A stretch of 64,000 bases of DNA from Hyunsoonleella aquatilis (GCF_014270105.1 NZ_JACNMF010000006.1:1-64000); one strand, 5' to 3'. Counted from the stretch's first letter, positions 43,806-53,464 are shown. The notes: generated by a model not told the origin, from the sequence alone. A program made the numbers and translations.

Positions 43806-44354
43806 TTGAAAAATTATATCATAATATCACTTTTATTCTTTTCATGCTTTTTCTTGAATTGTGCGAAAAAGGAAAGAAAACTACCCCCTGGTGAAAACGA
43901 AAATCTATTATCCATTAACCTTGATTCAACTAGATTTTGTGTATTTGAATATAATTCTAGCTATCACTGGATTTTCCCTGAGAACTCGATCAAGTCTGAG
44001 CTAACGAATGAAGACTTAAAAATCGCAGAACAACTTTTGAATCAAGAAATTAAAAAGTTTAACGAAGAAGGGAAAATAAGAAGCGATTACCTCAAGGAGA
44101 AATTTCCTGATCGTCAATTCTACGAGAGACAGTTTTCTATCATTCTAGAGGAGTATCGTAGGCAATATATTATTGCCACTTCTCCAACTGGAGACAAAAT
44201 ACTTCACATCAACTTCTTTTGCGGAACTGAAGGCTTTGAATATTGGAAAGAAGACTACGTTTCAGTGGATGATGGAGGAAATTGTTTTTTCCAAGTCCTC
44301 ATTAACATCAGTAAAATAAAACTTCTGGAATTCAGTGTGAATGGAGTCGCTTAA
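43806..44354 (+). CDS. Hypothetical lipoprotein
   Basis: 182 residues with lipoprotein signal LLFFSCFFLNCAKKERK. It starts at a TTG (43806), read as MKNYIIISLLFFSCF. The mature part is helical near residues 60-110 (NEDLKIAEQLLNQEIKKFNE) and beta-rich after. No family recognised. It lies 12 bp after the PNPOx-like gene and may belong to the same transcript. Function unknown. Confidence 0.65.
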   Translation: MKNYIIISLLFFSCFFLNCAKKERKLPPGENENLLSINLDSTRFCVFEYNSSYHWIFPENSIKSELTNEDLKIAEQLLNQEIKKFNEEGKIRSDYLKEKFPDRQFYERQFSIILEEYRRQYIIATSPTGDKILHINFFCGTEGFEYWKEDYVSVDDGGNCFFQVLINISKIKLLEFSVNGVA

Positions 44355-44372
44355 AACCTACAAATAAATACT

Positions 44373-45392
44373 CTATAAGGCACTCTTAAACTGCTCCAAA
44401 AACCGCACATCGTTTTCACTCAACAGGCGAATATCACTAATTTGATGTAATAACAAAGCAATACGGTCAATCCCCATTCCAAAGGCAAAACCTGAGTATT
44501 CCTTTGAATCTATACCACAGTTTTCCAAAACGTTGGGATCCACCATACCACAGCCCATAATTTCCAGCCAACCTGTGCCTTTGGTCATTTTATAATCCGT
44601 TTCGGTTTCTAAGCCCCAATATACATCCACCTCAGCACTTGGTTCTGTAAATGGAAAGTAACTTGGGCGCAAACGTATTTTACTTTTCCCAAACATTTCG
44701 GTGGTGAAGTGTTGCAAGGTTTGTTTTAAATCGGCAAAACTGACGTCCTTATCAATATATAGGCCTTCCACTTGATGGAAAAAACAGTGCGATCGCGCCG
44801 AAATGGCTTCGTTTCGATACACGCGCCCTGGGGAAATAGTCCTGATTGGCGGTTTGTTATTCTCCATATAGCGTACCTGTACCGAACTGGTGTGCGTACG
44901 CAACAAAATATCGGGATTCGTTTGGATAAAAAAAGTGTCTTGCATATCGCGAGCTGGGTGATGCTCGGGCAAGTTTAAGGCCGTAAAATTATGCCAGTCA
45001 TCCTCAATTTCTGGGCCCTCGCTAACATTAAAACCAATTCTAGAAAATATGTCAATAATTTGATTTTTGACTATCGAAATAGGGTGGCGTGCGCCAATGT
45101 CGATGGGTTGCCCCGGTCGGGACAGGTCGCCGTAAATACCTTTGACTTCTTCCTTGCTTTCCAATTCGGCTTTTAGGGTATTTACCCTTTCTTCGGCAGT
45201 GATTTTCAGTTTGTTAATAATTTGTCCGAACTCCCGTTTCTGGTCGTTTGCCACATTTTTCAACTCACCATAAAACTCCTTTAGCAGGCCTTTGGAGCCC
45301 AAATATTTTATTCTGAACGCTTCAACCTCTTCTTTGGTTTGGGCTTTAAAGGTTTCGGCTTCGGCTATTAATTCCTGGATTTTATCTATCAT
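44373..45392 (-). CDS. pheS: Phenylalanine--tRNA ligase alpha subunit
   Basis: 339 residues. The N-terminal coiled coil (residues 1-85) precedes the class II synthetase core. Motif 2 is around RTHTSSVQVRYMEN and ISARSHCFFHQVEG, and motif 3 is FAFGMGIDRIALLLH near residue 310. It charges tRNA-Phe with the beta subunit PheT, whose gene is not in this window. Length is normal. A terminator separates it from the lipocalin gene upstream. Confidence 0.97.
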   Translation of the reverse strand: MIDKIQELIAEAETFKAQTKEEVEAFRIKYLGSKGLLKEFYGELKNVANDQKREFGQIINKLKITAEERVNTLKAELESKEEVKGIYGDLSRPGQPIDIGARHPISIVKNQIIDIFSRIGFNVSEGPEIEDDWHNFTALNLPEHHPARDMQDTFFIQTNPDILLRTHTSSVQVRYMENNKPPIRTISPGRVYRNEAISARSHCFFHQVEGLYIDKDVSFADLKQTLQHFTTEMFGKSKIRLRPSYFPFTEPSAEVDVYWGLETETDYKMTKGTGWLEIMGCGMVDPNVLENCGIDSKEYSGFAFGMGIDRIALLLHQISDIRLLSENDVRFLEQFKSAL

Positions 45393-45433
45393 GATAGTCT
45401 GAAAGTGATGGCAAATTTAGTAAAATTTAGACA

Positions 45434-45466
45434 TAAAAAAACTCCCTCAAGCTGAAGGAGTTCCGT
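45434..45466 (-). terminator. Terminator between lipocalin-like gene and pheS
   Basis: On the minus strand AACTCC/GGAGTT closes a hairpin over a short loop, followed by T6 or more. Confidence 0.75.
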
Positions 45467-45480
45467 TTTTAGAGAATTTT

Positions 45481-45918
45481 TTACTGCTTTTGGAAAACTT
45501 GAACAACAGTATCACCATCATCCATTACAGTTACGGAAAAAGTATTACCACTAAAGGCAAATGGTGCCGTAAATTCGTCTTCATCCGGAGTTCCTATTTC
45601 AGATGTAATCTTATAAGAACCTCCGCCAACATTTTCCCATCTACCGTTGTCAACCCCATCAGAATCACAACCTCCAGAGCCATTGTCATCAAAAGATTCC
45701 GAAGTGAAGGTACCGTTTGAACTTACAATGATGGTTTCCATCTTTTGGCAGGCATCCAATACTACTAAACTTCCGTTAATAGAACCCGATATAAGCTTCC
45801 AAGTTCCAACAAGAGGATCGCTGCCACCTGATGTATCGCCACCGCCGCCACCATCATCCTCACCACAAGAGGAAAAAGTCAACGCCAGTACACTAAAAAT
45901 TAAGAATAGTTTTTTCAT
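45481..45918 (-). CDS. Lipocalin-like domain lipoprotein
   Basis: 145 residues. Lipoprotein signal SVLALTFSSCGEDDGGGGG, with acidic residues after Cys that fit surface export. The mature part has the lipocalin-like start DPLVGTWKLISGSING and a conserved internal Cys pair (DACQKME, GGCDSDG). It may bind a small hydrophobic ligand or act as a surface stress protein. Confidence 0.83.
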   Translation of the reverse strand: MKKLFLIFSVLALTFSSCGEDDGGGGGDTSGGSDPLVGTWKLISGSINGSLVVLDACQKMETIIVSSNGTFTSESFDDNGSGGCDSDGVDNGRWENVGGGSYKITSEIGTPDEDEFTAPFAFSGNTFSVTVMDDGDTVVQVFQKQ

Positions 45919-46011
45919 GATTTTTTGTTTAGAATTATTGTTGCTTAAATATAACGTTAAATTCTGAAGAAAAAAACGATTAAATATTATAAATAGCTAC
46001 AAAACAGATAA

Positions 46012-46368
46012 TTAATCAATAAATTCCGTTTCCAAAAAGTAATTGACGATAGCCTCTTTCATCAAAACAGATTGCTCGCCCGCTTTTAAAAATGGTAAAG
46101 CCTCTAAAGGCCTATAATGGGGCCACCCATCGTCATCCACAAAATCCAACTCGTAATAACCGTAAGGCGACAACAACTTGCAGATGGCAATATGCATTAA
46201 ATCGATTTTTTGATCCTTTTTAAAGGCTCTGTTAAGTTGTCCCAACTCTTGAACGCCAATGAGGTAAATTATGGCGTCTAAATCCAAGATATCACCATCG
46301 GCAAATTGATTGGACAACTTATTTACCAGCAATTCCCAACGTTCTTTTAATTTTTCGTCTCTGGACAT
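46012..46368 (-). CDS. Hypothetical protein, 118 residues
   Basis: A small, mostly acidic protein (MSRDEKLKERWELLVNKL) with no signal peptide or TM. Helical in first half (YLIGVQELGQLNRAFKKDQ). No family recognised. The start is preceded by a degenerate 7-bp repeat at 46375. It is divergent from CvpA, 100 bp apart. Confidence 0.65.
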   Translation of the reverse strand: MSRDEKLKERWELLVNKLSNQFADGDILDLDAIIYLIGVQELGQLNRAFKKDQKIDLMHIAICKLLSPYGYYELDFVDDDGWPHYRPLEALPFLKAGEQSVLMKEAIVNYFLETEFID

Positions 46369-46374
46369 ACTTTC

Positions 46375-46395
46375 AGTTCAAAGTTCAAAGTTAGT
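46375..46395. repeat. Heptad repeat (AGTTCAA-type)
   Basis: Three 7-bp units, two of them AGTTCAA and the third AGTTAGT, in the divergent gap before CvpA. Same unit length as the repeats in the Bat operon. Confidence 0.6.
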
Positions 46396-46469
46396 AAACG
46401 TTTATCGACTTTTTTGCGTTTTAAATGACAAGGTTAGAATTTGTCTATATTTACAAAAACGAAACAACC

Positions 46470-46988
46470 ATGGCAGTTATCGATATTATCTTAGGCGCCC
46501 TGATTCTTTTCGGTGTAATACGGGGGTTTTCTAAAGGGCTTTTTGTAGAAGTGGCCTCTTTGGTGGCTTTGGTAGCCGGGGTTTACGGTGCTATTCACTT
46601 TAACTATTTTGCATCAGATTTTTTGATGGAAAAAGTGTCCTGGGACGAAAAGTATATCAATATTATCGCATTTGCGATTACCTTTATAGTAATTGTTATA
46701 GCCATTGCCATGGCTGGAAAGGCTTTGACAAAATTAGCCAACTTTGCGGCCTTGGGAATTTTAAACCGACTACTTGGTGCTATTTTTGGAGGTCTGAAAA
46801 TTGGGGTTATTTTGAGTGTTGTCCTAATGGTTTTTGCTAATTTAAACAACACGATTCCATTTGCTAGTGAAGATGATCTGAAAGATTCCGTATTATACGA
46901 ACCGGTGAAATCCCTCGCACCGATGCTGTTCCCAAATCTAATTAAGACCGACAAAACGAAAAATTCCGAAAAAACTCAAAGTGCATAA
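46470..46988 (+). CDS. CvpA family membrane protein
   Basis: 172 residues, four TM segments at about residues 4-20 (IDIILGALILFGVIRGF), 26-45, 60-85 and 100-125. It resembles CvpA/colicin V production protein: GLFVEVASLVALVAGVYGA is typical. Role in envelope homeostasis or colicin V export in other bacteria; here unknown. I chose ATG 46470 because the TM starts right after; an upstream start at 46425 adds 15 polar residues. Confidence 0.9.
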   Translation: MAVIDIILGALILFGVIRGFSKGLFVEVASLVALVAGVYGAIHFNYFASDFLMEKVSWDEKYINIIAFAITFIVIVIAIAMAGKALTKLANFAALGILNRLLGAIFGGLKIGVILSVVLMVFANLNNTIPFASEDDLKDSVLYEPVKSLAPMLFPNLIKTDKTKNSEKTQSA

Positions 46989-46990
46989 AA

Positions 46991-47012
46991 AAAGTCGCCA
47001 ATGGGCGACTTT
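46991..47012. terminator. Bidirectional terminator cvpA/carbonic anhydrase
   Basis: AAAGTCGCC-AAT-GGGCGACTTT, with poly-A before and a T-run after, between convergent genes. Confidence 0.85.
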
Positions 47013-47019
47013 CCGTGTT

Positions 47020-47649
47020 TTATATCATTTCAACCTTTCCCGAAGACAGCATATAAACACCTCCAACAATTTTAATCTCGCCGTCCAGCTCCATTTGCCT
47101 TAAAATAGCACTGCGTTCCCGAATGCGCTCTATGGTAAGTTTCACATTATTTTCGACCGTTTTTGCAACAAAAGTTTTGTTAGTGGAATCATGAGTGCCA
47201 TCCACCTCTTCTTCGCTTTGCTTTACCGCAGGTAGAATGTTATACAATAGCGGGGTAATATTTCCTAACTCCACCCTATCACAAGCCGCTTTTACGGCAC
47301 CACAACTTTCATGTCCCAAAACCATTACCAACTTACTACCAGCCACTTTACAGGAATATTCCATGCTCCCCAAAATATCGGTGTTTTCAAAATTCCCTGC
47401 TACACGGGCTACAAAAATATCACCAATGGCTTGATCCATGACCGTTTCAACAGGCACTCTAGAATCAATACACGATAGCACAACTGCCTTAGGGTACTGC
47501 CCGCTTACGGTTTGTGATACCAAGGCTGAGTGATCAATTTCCTGCATATCATTCTCTACAAATCTTTTGTTGCCTTCCAATAAATCATTCAATACATCTG
47601 CGGGGGTTAAACTACTTTGAATGTCCTTTGTTATTGCTATATTTTTCAT
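47020..47649 (-). CDS. Beta-carbonic anhydrase
   Basis: 209 residues. The zinc ligands are visible: Cys in VLSCIDSRVPVE near residue 60 and His/Cys in VLGHESCGAVKAACD near residues 113-116. It interconverts CO2 and bicarbonate. It lies downstream of the SulP transporter on the same strand, which suggests joint bicarbonate handling. Length is typical. Confidence 0.94.
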   Translation of the reverse strand: MKNIAITKDIQSSLTPADVLNDLLEGNKRFVENDMQEIDHSALVSQTVSGQYPKAVVLSCIDSRVPVETVMDQAIGDIFVARVAGNFENTDILGSMEYSCKVAGSKLVMVLGHESCGAVKAACDRVELGNITPLLYNILPAVKQSEEEVDGTHDSTNKTFVAKTVENNVKLTIERIRERSAILRQMELDGEIKIVGGVYMLSSGKVEMI

Positions 47650-47810
47650 TGTTCTATTTTATCTTAATTAATATTCGTCTTTTACCTTGACCTTTATCCA
47701 TGCTAAACAACCCTTAAATGTATCAAATACATGCTTGTTTGGCACAAAATCCAGAGTAATATCAAGATCAAGTTCCATCAGATCCCTTGGTTGCCGATTC
47801 AAAATCTAAA

Positions 47811-49391
47811 CTATCTGGTAATTTTATCTAATTTGAAAAATTCAATATAACTTTCGGGATTATCGATAGTCCCTCGTTCCGAAACCAATTTGATATCAAT
47901 ATTTCGTTCTTTCGCCTTCACGGCAAAATCTTCAAGAATTTCTATGATATCATTATCCAAATAACGTGTTTTTGTGACATCCAGTTCCAAAAATGAATCT
48001 GGCGGCAATCGATCCAATTCCTTCAAAATAGCACCTTTATTAAAAAAGGTAACCTCTTCCGCCAGTGTCATTTTTATCTTACCGTCATCTACATCCTCGC
48101 CTTCCTTGTGTAGAAAATGCGAATTCTGAAAGCTCTTAATCAAAATGACAATAATCCCTACACCCAGCCCGAGCCCAATGCCGTACAATAAATCCACGAA
48201 CACAATTCCCACAATAGTGACAATAAATGGAATAAACTGCTTCCAACCTAAATTATACATTTTTTTGAACAACATGGGCTTCGCCAATTTATAGCCTACA
48301 ACCAATAAAACGGCTGCTAAAACGGAAAGTGGAATCATATTCAGCAAATTAGGAATCAATATGATGGAAATCAAAAGAAAGAAACCATGGATAATGGCTG
48401 ACATCTTGGATACACCTCCTGATTGAATATTAGCGGAACTACGTACAATTACTTGTGTGATTGGCAGACCACCAATCATACCCGAAATAATATTACCGGT
48501 GCCCTGGGCCAAAAGTTCCCTATTAGTGGGTGTTACGTTTTTATGCGGATCCAACTTATCGGTAGCCTCAACACAAAGTAGGGTTTCCAAACTTGCAACC
48601 AAGGCAATAGTAAATGCAACGACCCAAACCTCACCAGTCCAGATGATATTAAAATTAGGAAAGCTAAATTGCGCTAAAAAAGAGGATGCGTCTTCCGGAA
48701 CTGGCACACTTACCAAATGAGAACTATTGATAGCAAGCGTATTGTGTCCTTTTGTTAATGTATAGAAAATAATACCTACGATTACTGCCACAAGCGGGCC
48801 TTGAACCAACTGAAATATTTTGGCCTTCTTGGTGAGCACCCTTTCCCATAAAATGAGAATTCCTAAACTAACTATTCCAATAACGGCTGAACCAGGTGTA
48901 ATATAATTTAGGGTTTTGATCAGGTCTGAAAATGTGTTTTCGCTATCGACTTGGAAAAATGCAAAATCACCTGTGGGATCAGCATCGTAACCAAAAAAAT
49001 GCGGAATTTGTTTTAAAATGATGATGACACCAATACCTGTTAGCATCCCTTTTATCACGGAAGACGGAAAATAATAGCCGATAATACCCGCCTTTAAAAA
49101 TCCGAATATCAACTGAATCACACCACCCAATACTACAGCAACCAAAAAGTTTTGATAACCTCCTAACGTACCAATGGCGGTTAATACAATGGCTGCCAAT
49201 CCGGCCGCCGGCCCACTTACCCCAATCTTGGAGCCACTTAGGCTACCTACTATAATACCACCGACAATCCCAGCAATCAGGCCTGAAAACAAGGGCGCCC
49301 CACTGGCAAGAGCAATACCCAAACACAAGGGCAATGCCACAAAAAATACGACTATACTTGCTGGCAAGTCATTCTTAAGAGTTTTAAACAT
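47811..49391 (-). CDS. SulP family anion transporter
   Basis: 526 residues with 10-12 TM segments over residues 10-410 (e.g. DLPASIVVFFVALPLCLGIA; GVSGPAAGLAAIVLTAIG) and a C-terminal STAS domain (residues about 435-526, FFNKGAILKELDRLPPD). The family carries sulfate, bicarbonate and similar anions. Linked to carbonic anhydrase (162 bp downstream), so bicarbonate is a plausible substrate; this is inference. Confidence 0.93.
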   Translation of the reverse strand: MFKTLKNDLPASIVVFFVALPLCLGIALASGAPLFSGLIAGIVGGIIVGSLSGSKIGVSGPAAGLAAIVLTAIGTLGGYQNFLVAVVLGGVIQLIFGFLKAGIIGYYFPSSVIKGMLTGIGVIIILKQIPHFFGYDADPTGDFAFFQVDSENTFSDLIKTLNYITPGSAVIGIVSLGILILWERVLTKKAKIFQLVQGPLVAVIVGIIFYTLTKGHNTLAINSSHLVSVPVPEDASSFLAQFSFPNFNIIWTGEVWVVAFTIALVASLETLLCVEATDKLDPHKNVTPTNRELLAQGTGNIISGMIGGLPITQVIVRSSANIQSGGVSKMSAIIHGFFLLISIILIPNLLNMIPLSVLAAVLLVVGYKLAKPMLFKKMYNLGWKQFIPFIVTIVGIVFVDLLYGIGLGLGVGIIVILIKSFQNSHFLHKEGEDVDDGKIKMTLAEEVTFFNKGAILKELDRLPPDSFLELDVTKTRYLDNDIIEILEDFAVKAKERNIDIKLVSERGTIDNPESYIEFFKLDKITR

Positions 49392-49487
49392 TCTAAAATG
49401 AATTGTGCTTTCAAAATCTTTTTTAAAAGCTATTAGTTAAAATAATGTTGTCGGAGATATCAAGAAATCCGTAAAGCTAAATCTAAA

Positions 49488-49793
49488 TTAAAGTGTGAAG
49501 CTTTCCGGAGGTGGGGAAATGATGTTTATGTAAGGCCTCCAATAGCGCTTTAGAAAATACTGCGAATTGTTGTCTTTATCACCTAAATCAAAATCGTATT
49601 CCCCATTTAAAAATGGATTCAATACCAGTATTTTATCAACATCCTTTTCTTGCCCTTTTTTTTCCTCTTCCTCACTGGCTGCATAAAACGCAGACACATC
49701 CGCCGTTTCATCAATCATCATGATGACCGTGGGCGCGGTTAGGAACAAAAGGAATAGTGCCGAAAGCACAATGGCAGTAATACGATTAAGCAT
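49488..49793 (-). CDS. Hypothetical membrane-anchored protein
   Basis: 101 residues. A signal-anchor or single TM at residues 6-26 (AIVLSALFLLFLTAPTVIMMI), then an acidic segment (SEEEEKKGQEKDVDKI) and an aromatic C-terminus (YFLKRYWRPYINIISPPPE). No family recognised. Downstream of batE by 52 bp and may be the last gene of that operon. Confidence 0.6.
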   Translation of the reverse strand: MLNRITAIVLSALFLLFLTAPTVIMMIDETADVSAFYAASEEEEKKGQEKDVDKILVLNPFLNGEYDFDLGDKDNNSQYFLKRYWRPYINIISPPPESFTL

Positions 49794-49844
49794 ATAGATT
49801 TTGTGTTGGTACGCTCAAATATAAGCTTTTCGGGGCAATGTGGG

Positions 49845-50606
49845 TTAATTCTTCGTTAACATTCTTATATCTTCGGCGGGAATCCACCCCGTTTTCCCGT
49901 CCGTTAGCTGTATCTGTTTCCAGTTGTTTACAGTATCCAAAATTTGAACCTTCGTGCCCTCGTGCAACCTAAAGGCTTCCTCACTACGATTATTGGGTTC
50001 TGTTTTTACCTTGGTTTCCTGAGCAAAAACAATAGCGGGGTTATCTTTTTTGTCTATTTCATATTTATTAAAGGCGAATGCCAATGCAATACACATGGCC
50101 AATAAACAGATATTACTGGCGATAAAAGTAATGCGCTTTTTCAATGATGAATGCGAGAAGTAATAAATTAAGAATAAAATCACATAAAGGCATACCATGA
50201 GGACGGCCAAGATTGCCCACGTATCAAAACTGAACGTATTCGTCAAATTTTTAATGAGCTTTGAAAACCCAACCTCCGGCACATTATCAATTGCATCAAT
50301 GGTCATATTTTGAGCAAAACCTAAATTGTTTTTGATGTCCTCATCCTTCGGAGCCAATTGTAAAGCTTTTTCATAATAGAAAACACTTGGCGCCACATTA
50401 TTCAATTTATAGTGGGCATTTGCCAAATTAAAATACAATTCCGGTGAGTGGTGTTCCGTCTCAAGAATGGCCATGTATTTGTCAATAGCTTCGGCATATT
50501 TACCTTCGTTATAAAGCCTATTGGCGTCCTCAAATAGTTGCTGGTTCTGTGCTCCTAAGACCCAACAACTAAACAATATAAAACAAATGCAAAAAACGTG
50601 TTTCAT
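49845..50606 (-). CDS. batE: BatE: TPR and SH3-like domain protein
   Basis: 253 residues. Signal peptide, then TPR repeats at about residues 20-105 (LYNEGKYAEAIDKYMAILE; NNVAPSVFYYEKALQLAP). TM helices at about 128-150 and 160-178, and a C-terminal SH3-type domain (VQILDTVNNWKQIQLTDG). Part of the Bat aerotolerance operon; role in the envelope complex is inferred. Starts 2 bp after batD stop. Confidence 0.88.
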   Translation of the reverse strand: MKHVFCICFILFSCWVLGAQNQQLFEDANRLYNEGKYAEAIDKYMAILETEHHSPELYFNLANAHYKLNNVAPSVFYYEKALQLAPKDEDIKNNLGFAQNMTIDAIDNVPEVGFSKLIKNLTNTFSFDTWAILAVLMVCLYVILFLIYYFSHSSLKKRITFIASNICLLAMCIALAFAFNKYEIDKKDNPAIVFAQETKVKTEPNNRSEEAFRLHEGTKVQILDTVNNWKQIQLTDGKTGWIPAEDIRMLTKN

Positions 50607-50608
50607 AC

Positions 50609-52381
50609 CTATCTCGCCTGTTTATCGATTAATGAAATTGTTTTTGCCGCCTTGTCGTAATCCTCTTGCATGGTAACGTTGGTGATAGGTGTGTATCGCG
50701 CCAGTTCGCAATTTTCAAAAATGGCAATAAAATCACCCACAACATCCGCCTCAACTCCTCGCTCATTCAGCAGGTTTTGGATTCTTTCCTTGCTCAATTC
50801 GCTGGTTTCAATACGAAGTTTGGCTTTCAAATAATTATGCAATGCCTTCTCCAATGCCTCATAAAATGCCTCCTTTTTACCCAATTGCTTTTTGGCGCCC
50901 TTAAGATACTTTCTGGCCAATTTATCAGCCTGGCGTATCCTATTTCCAACCACATCTGCATCCCTGTAAGCCTTTTTCCGTCTGATGACAATTGCCAACG
51001 GAATTGCTAAAAACGGCAATAAAAGTGCGCTCCAAAATATCTTAGACTTAAAGAAATAGGTGTTATTAACAGAAGTGAAATCCGTTTTTGTCTTGATAAA
51101 TGCAAATTGATTGCTCGTATTCAAAACGGGTTGTTTGGTAGTACTAGCCCCTGAAGTATTCGATGTCGAAGTAGAAGCGGTTGGTCCCTCTAAAACATCA
51201 ATAATGATTTCATCCGAAGAGATGCGCTTATAGCTTTCTGTCTTTAAATCGAAATAGGAAAATGAAATACTCGGGATAGGATACTTACCTTTATATTGGG
51301 GGACAACTGTATAACTATCGGAAATACTGCCCTGCATCCCTCTGGAGTTGGTGCTCACATTTTCACTATGCTCTGGTTCATAAACCTCCAATGAGCTAGG
51401 AAGCGAAATCTTTGGCAGTTTAAACAACTTTAAATTGCCCTTGCCCCTTACCTCAACCTTGGCCTGCAGGGATTCAGTGGCGTTCAATTCATTCTTTGTC
51501 GTGGACACCTTAAAGCTAAAATCGCCAACAGCACCTGTGAAATCGGCAGGTTTCCCTTTTTCGGGTAATGGTTTAACATCAATGGTTCTATTACCTGCGG
51601 ATACTGTTTTGTTTACCCGGGTCATTAATCGGCTTCCAAAAATGTCGCGCTTGTTGGTGGGCACTTGTACAGATACATCCAAACTGAGCGGTTCAATATT
51701 TAATTTCCCTGTTCGTTGTGGATACAACACTGTTTTTCTCAAAACTAAAAATCGATAATCTTCACCATTATACGTGCCATTTTGCACGCGTTGTCCTTTG
51801 GTGTCAATACTTTGGCTCCAAAAATCATCATATCTCGGGATATCCATTTCCCGCCAATTGCTCACTCCAGTACCTGGCGCCACGTACAGCTTATAAACCA
51901 CCGTGATAGCTTCGTTTAAATAAGGATTAGCTTTTGAAACCTCAGCTACTAAATGGATGCTTTCGGATGCAACATAATCGGGGTCGTTAGGGTCTTTAGG
52001 TTTGTCAACGGCTGCCGTAATTTCAACTTTTACAGGCGTGGTTTTGTAGGTTTCGCCCTCAATAACAATCGTAGCCTGCCCGATGGTAAAAGTCCCTCTT
52101 TTTTTTGGTGCTAAAAAATAAGTATATGTTTTTTTGTAGGTGTGCTTGCCATTCACCCATGAATTACTAACAGACTGGCTCGGCCCTCCAACCACGGTAA
52201 AGCCCGAAAAACTTGGGGGGCTAAAGTTGTCTCCATCCTTATTCATTTCAAAATTTATCTGAAGCCGTTCGTTGATGCCCAGTTTTTTCTTGCTGAGCTT
52301 CGCCTCAAAGTCCACCTGTGCGGCAACACCTTGGGCCAAAAGGATAAAAATTGATATGTAGAGTAACTTTATAAGTTTCAT
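50609..52381 (-). CDS. batD: BatD family protein
   Basis: 590 residues. Signal peptide to about residue 21 (LLAQGVAAQVDFEAKL), then several Ig-like beta domains to residue 425, a TM helix at about 440-462 (FWSALLLPFLAIPLAIVIRRK), and a cytoplasmic helical tail. Probably a membrane scaffold with the VWA proteins BatA and BatB. Preceded by batC; a 7-bp repeat lies in the gap. Confidence 0.9.
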   Translation of the reverse strand: MKLIKLLYISIFILLAQGVAAQVDFEAKLSKKKLGINERLQINFEMNKDGDNFSPPSFSGFTVVGGPSQSVSNSWVNGKHTYKKTYTYFLAPKKRGTFTIGQATIVIEGETYKTTPVKVEITAAVDKPKDPNDPDYVASESIHLVAEVSKANPYLNEAITVVYKLYVAPGTGVSNWREMDIPRYDDFWSQSIDTKGQRVQNGTYNGEDYRFLVLRKTVLYPQRTGKLNIEPLSLDVSVQVPTNKRDIFGSRLMTRVNKTVSAGNRTIDVKPLPEKGKPADFTGAVGDFSFKVSTTKNELNATESLQAKVEVRGKGNLKLFKLPKISLPSSLEVYEPEHSENVSTNSRGMQGSISDSYTVVPQYKGKYPIPSISFSYFDLKTESYKRISSDEIIIDVLEGPTASTSTSNTSGASTTKQPVLNTSNQFAFIKTKTDFTSVNNTYFFKSKIFWSALLLPFLAIPLAIVIRRKKAYRDADVVGNRIRQADKLARKYLKGAKKQLGKKEAFYEALEKALHNYLKAKLRIETSELSKERIQNLLNERGVEADVVGDFIAIFENCELARYTPITNVTMQEDYDKAAKTISLIDKQAR

Positions 52382-52410
52382 TTTTTCTTTTCTATACTAC
52401 TGCTCATGGT

Positions 52411-52445
52411 ACTTCGCGCTTCTAACCCCAAGCTTCTAACTTTCT
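52411..52445. repeat. Heptad repeat in batC/batD gap
   Basis: Five 7-bp units; GCTTCTA appears twice and ACTTYNN-like units flank them. The run reaches the batC stop codon at 52444-52446. Confidence 0.6.
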
Positions 52446-53394
52446 ACCAATCCTTTTCTGAATAGACACGTTGGCCTTTGGCCTCTTTCATTTTTTCTTC
52501 TTTTACTTTTTCCTGAACCTTTTTCTCTTGATTGTTCATTGCCTCTAAAAGACTTCTAATTTGTTGTGGCGATAATTGTTGTTGTCCGCGTTTTCCTTGG
52601 CTGTCATCACCTTCATTGTCAAAATTTCCGTCCTTCTTTCGCTCTTCATCCTCTTCATTGTTTTTATCATTTTCATCACCTTCAGACTTATCCTCTTTAT
52701 CTTCATCAGAATTTTTCTCTTCATCATTCTTGCCGTCTTCGCCCTCTTTTTCACCTTTATCTTTGTTGGATTCGTCTTCGTTTTGATTCTCCTTGTTTTG
52801 CTCGTCCTCTTTTTTATCCTCGTTTTGTTGGTCCTCGTTTTCTTCGTTTTCTTTGTTTTGTTCTTGTTGGTTGTCCTGATTCTGATCTTGCTTTTCGTTA
52901 TTCTCCTGGTCCTGATTCTTATCCTGCTTGTCGTCGTTTTTCTGCTCCTCGGCACATTTTTGAGCTAAGACCAAATTATAGCGGGTCTCATCATCCGAAG
53001 GGTTGTTTCTCAGCGCATTTTTGTAGGCTTCAACAGCCAGTTTGCACTGCTCATTCTTCATAAAGATATTGCCCATATTGTGAAATGCCTTATGTCTTTC
53101 ACTTTTAGAAGTAGACAATTTTGCAGTTTGCTGGTGGCGATATAAAGCCTCATCCAGATTACCATTATTGTAATAAGAATTCCCCAAATTATAAAGTCCA
53201 GCAATGTTATCCGATTGGCTTGAAAGTGCTTTTCTATAGGCCATTTCGGCCGCAACAAAATCTTCGTCCGCCAAATCGTTGCCCTCATAAACATAGTTGT
53301 TAGCCCTCTTTTGAGCCAATTGTAACTCCTTGTCCTCTTGTGAATAAACGACACAGGATAAACACAATATGATAATTAAAATTAACCGTTTCAT
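52444..53394 (-). CDS. batC: BatC: TPR protein with charged low-complexity domain
   Basis: 316 residues. Signal peptide to about residue 18. TPR units around residues 25-145 (FVAAEMAYRKALSSQSDNIA; CKLAVEAYKNALRNNPSDDE). From about residue 150 to 270 an extremely acidic and polar stretch of D, E, K, N and Q follows. The C-terminal segment (SPQQIRSLLEAMNNQEKKVQ) is conserved. It is encoded in the Bat operon and probably interacts with other Bat proteins. Confidence 0.9.
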   Translation of the reverse strand: MKRLILIIILCLSCVVYSQEDKELQLAQKRANNYVYEGNDLADEDFVAAEMAYRKALSSQSDNIAGLYNLGNSYYNNGNLDEALYRHQQTAKLSTSKSERHKAFHNMGNIFMKNEQCKLAVEAYKNALRNNPSDDETRYNLVLAQKCAEEQKNDDKQDKNQDQENNEKQDQNQDNQQEQNKENEENEDQQNEDKKEDEQNKENQNEDESNKDKGEKEGEDGKNDEEKNSDEDKEDKSEGDENDKNNEEDEERKKDGNFDNEGDDSQGKRGQQQLSPQQIRSLLEAMNNQEKKVQEKVKEEKMKEAKGQRVYSEKDW

Positions 53395-53464
53395 TTTACT
53401 AAAATTCCTTATTCCGAAATTATAAAACCCTGTTTTTAATGGCGTTAAAAAAAATATAAATTTA

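Noticed and set aside
52545-53063. Several long open frames opposite or out of frame with batC
   Set aside because: They arise from the skewed composition of the D/E/K/N/Q-rich coding region, not from independent genes.
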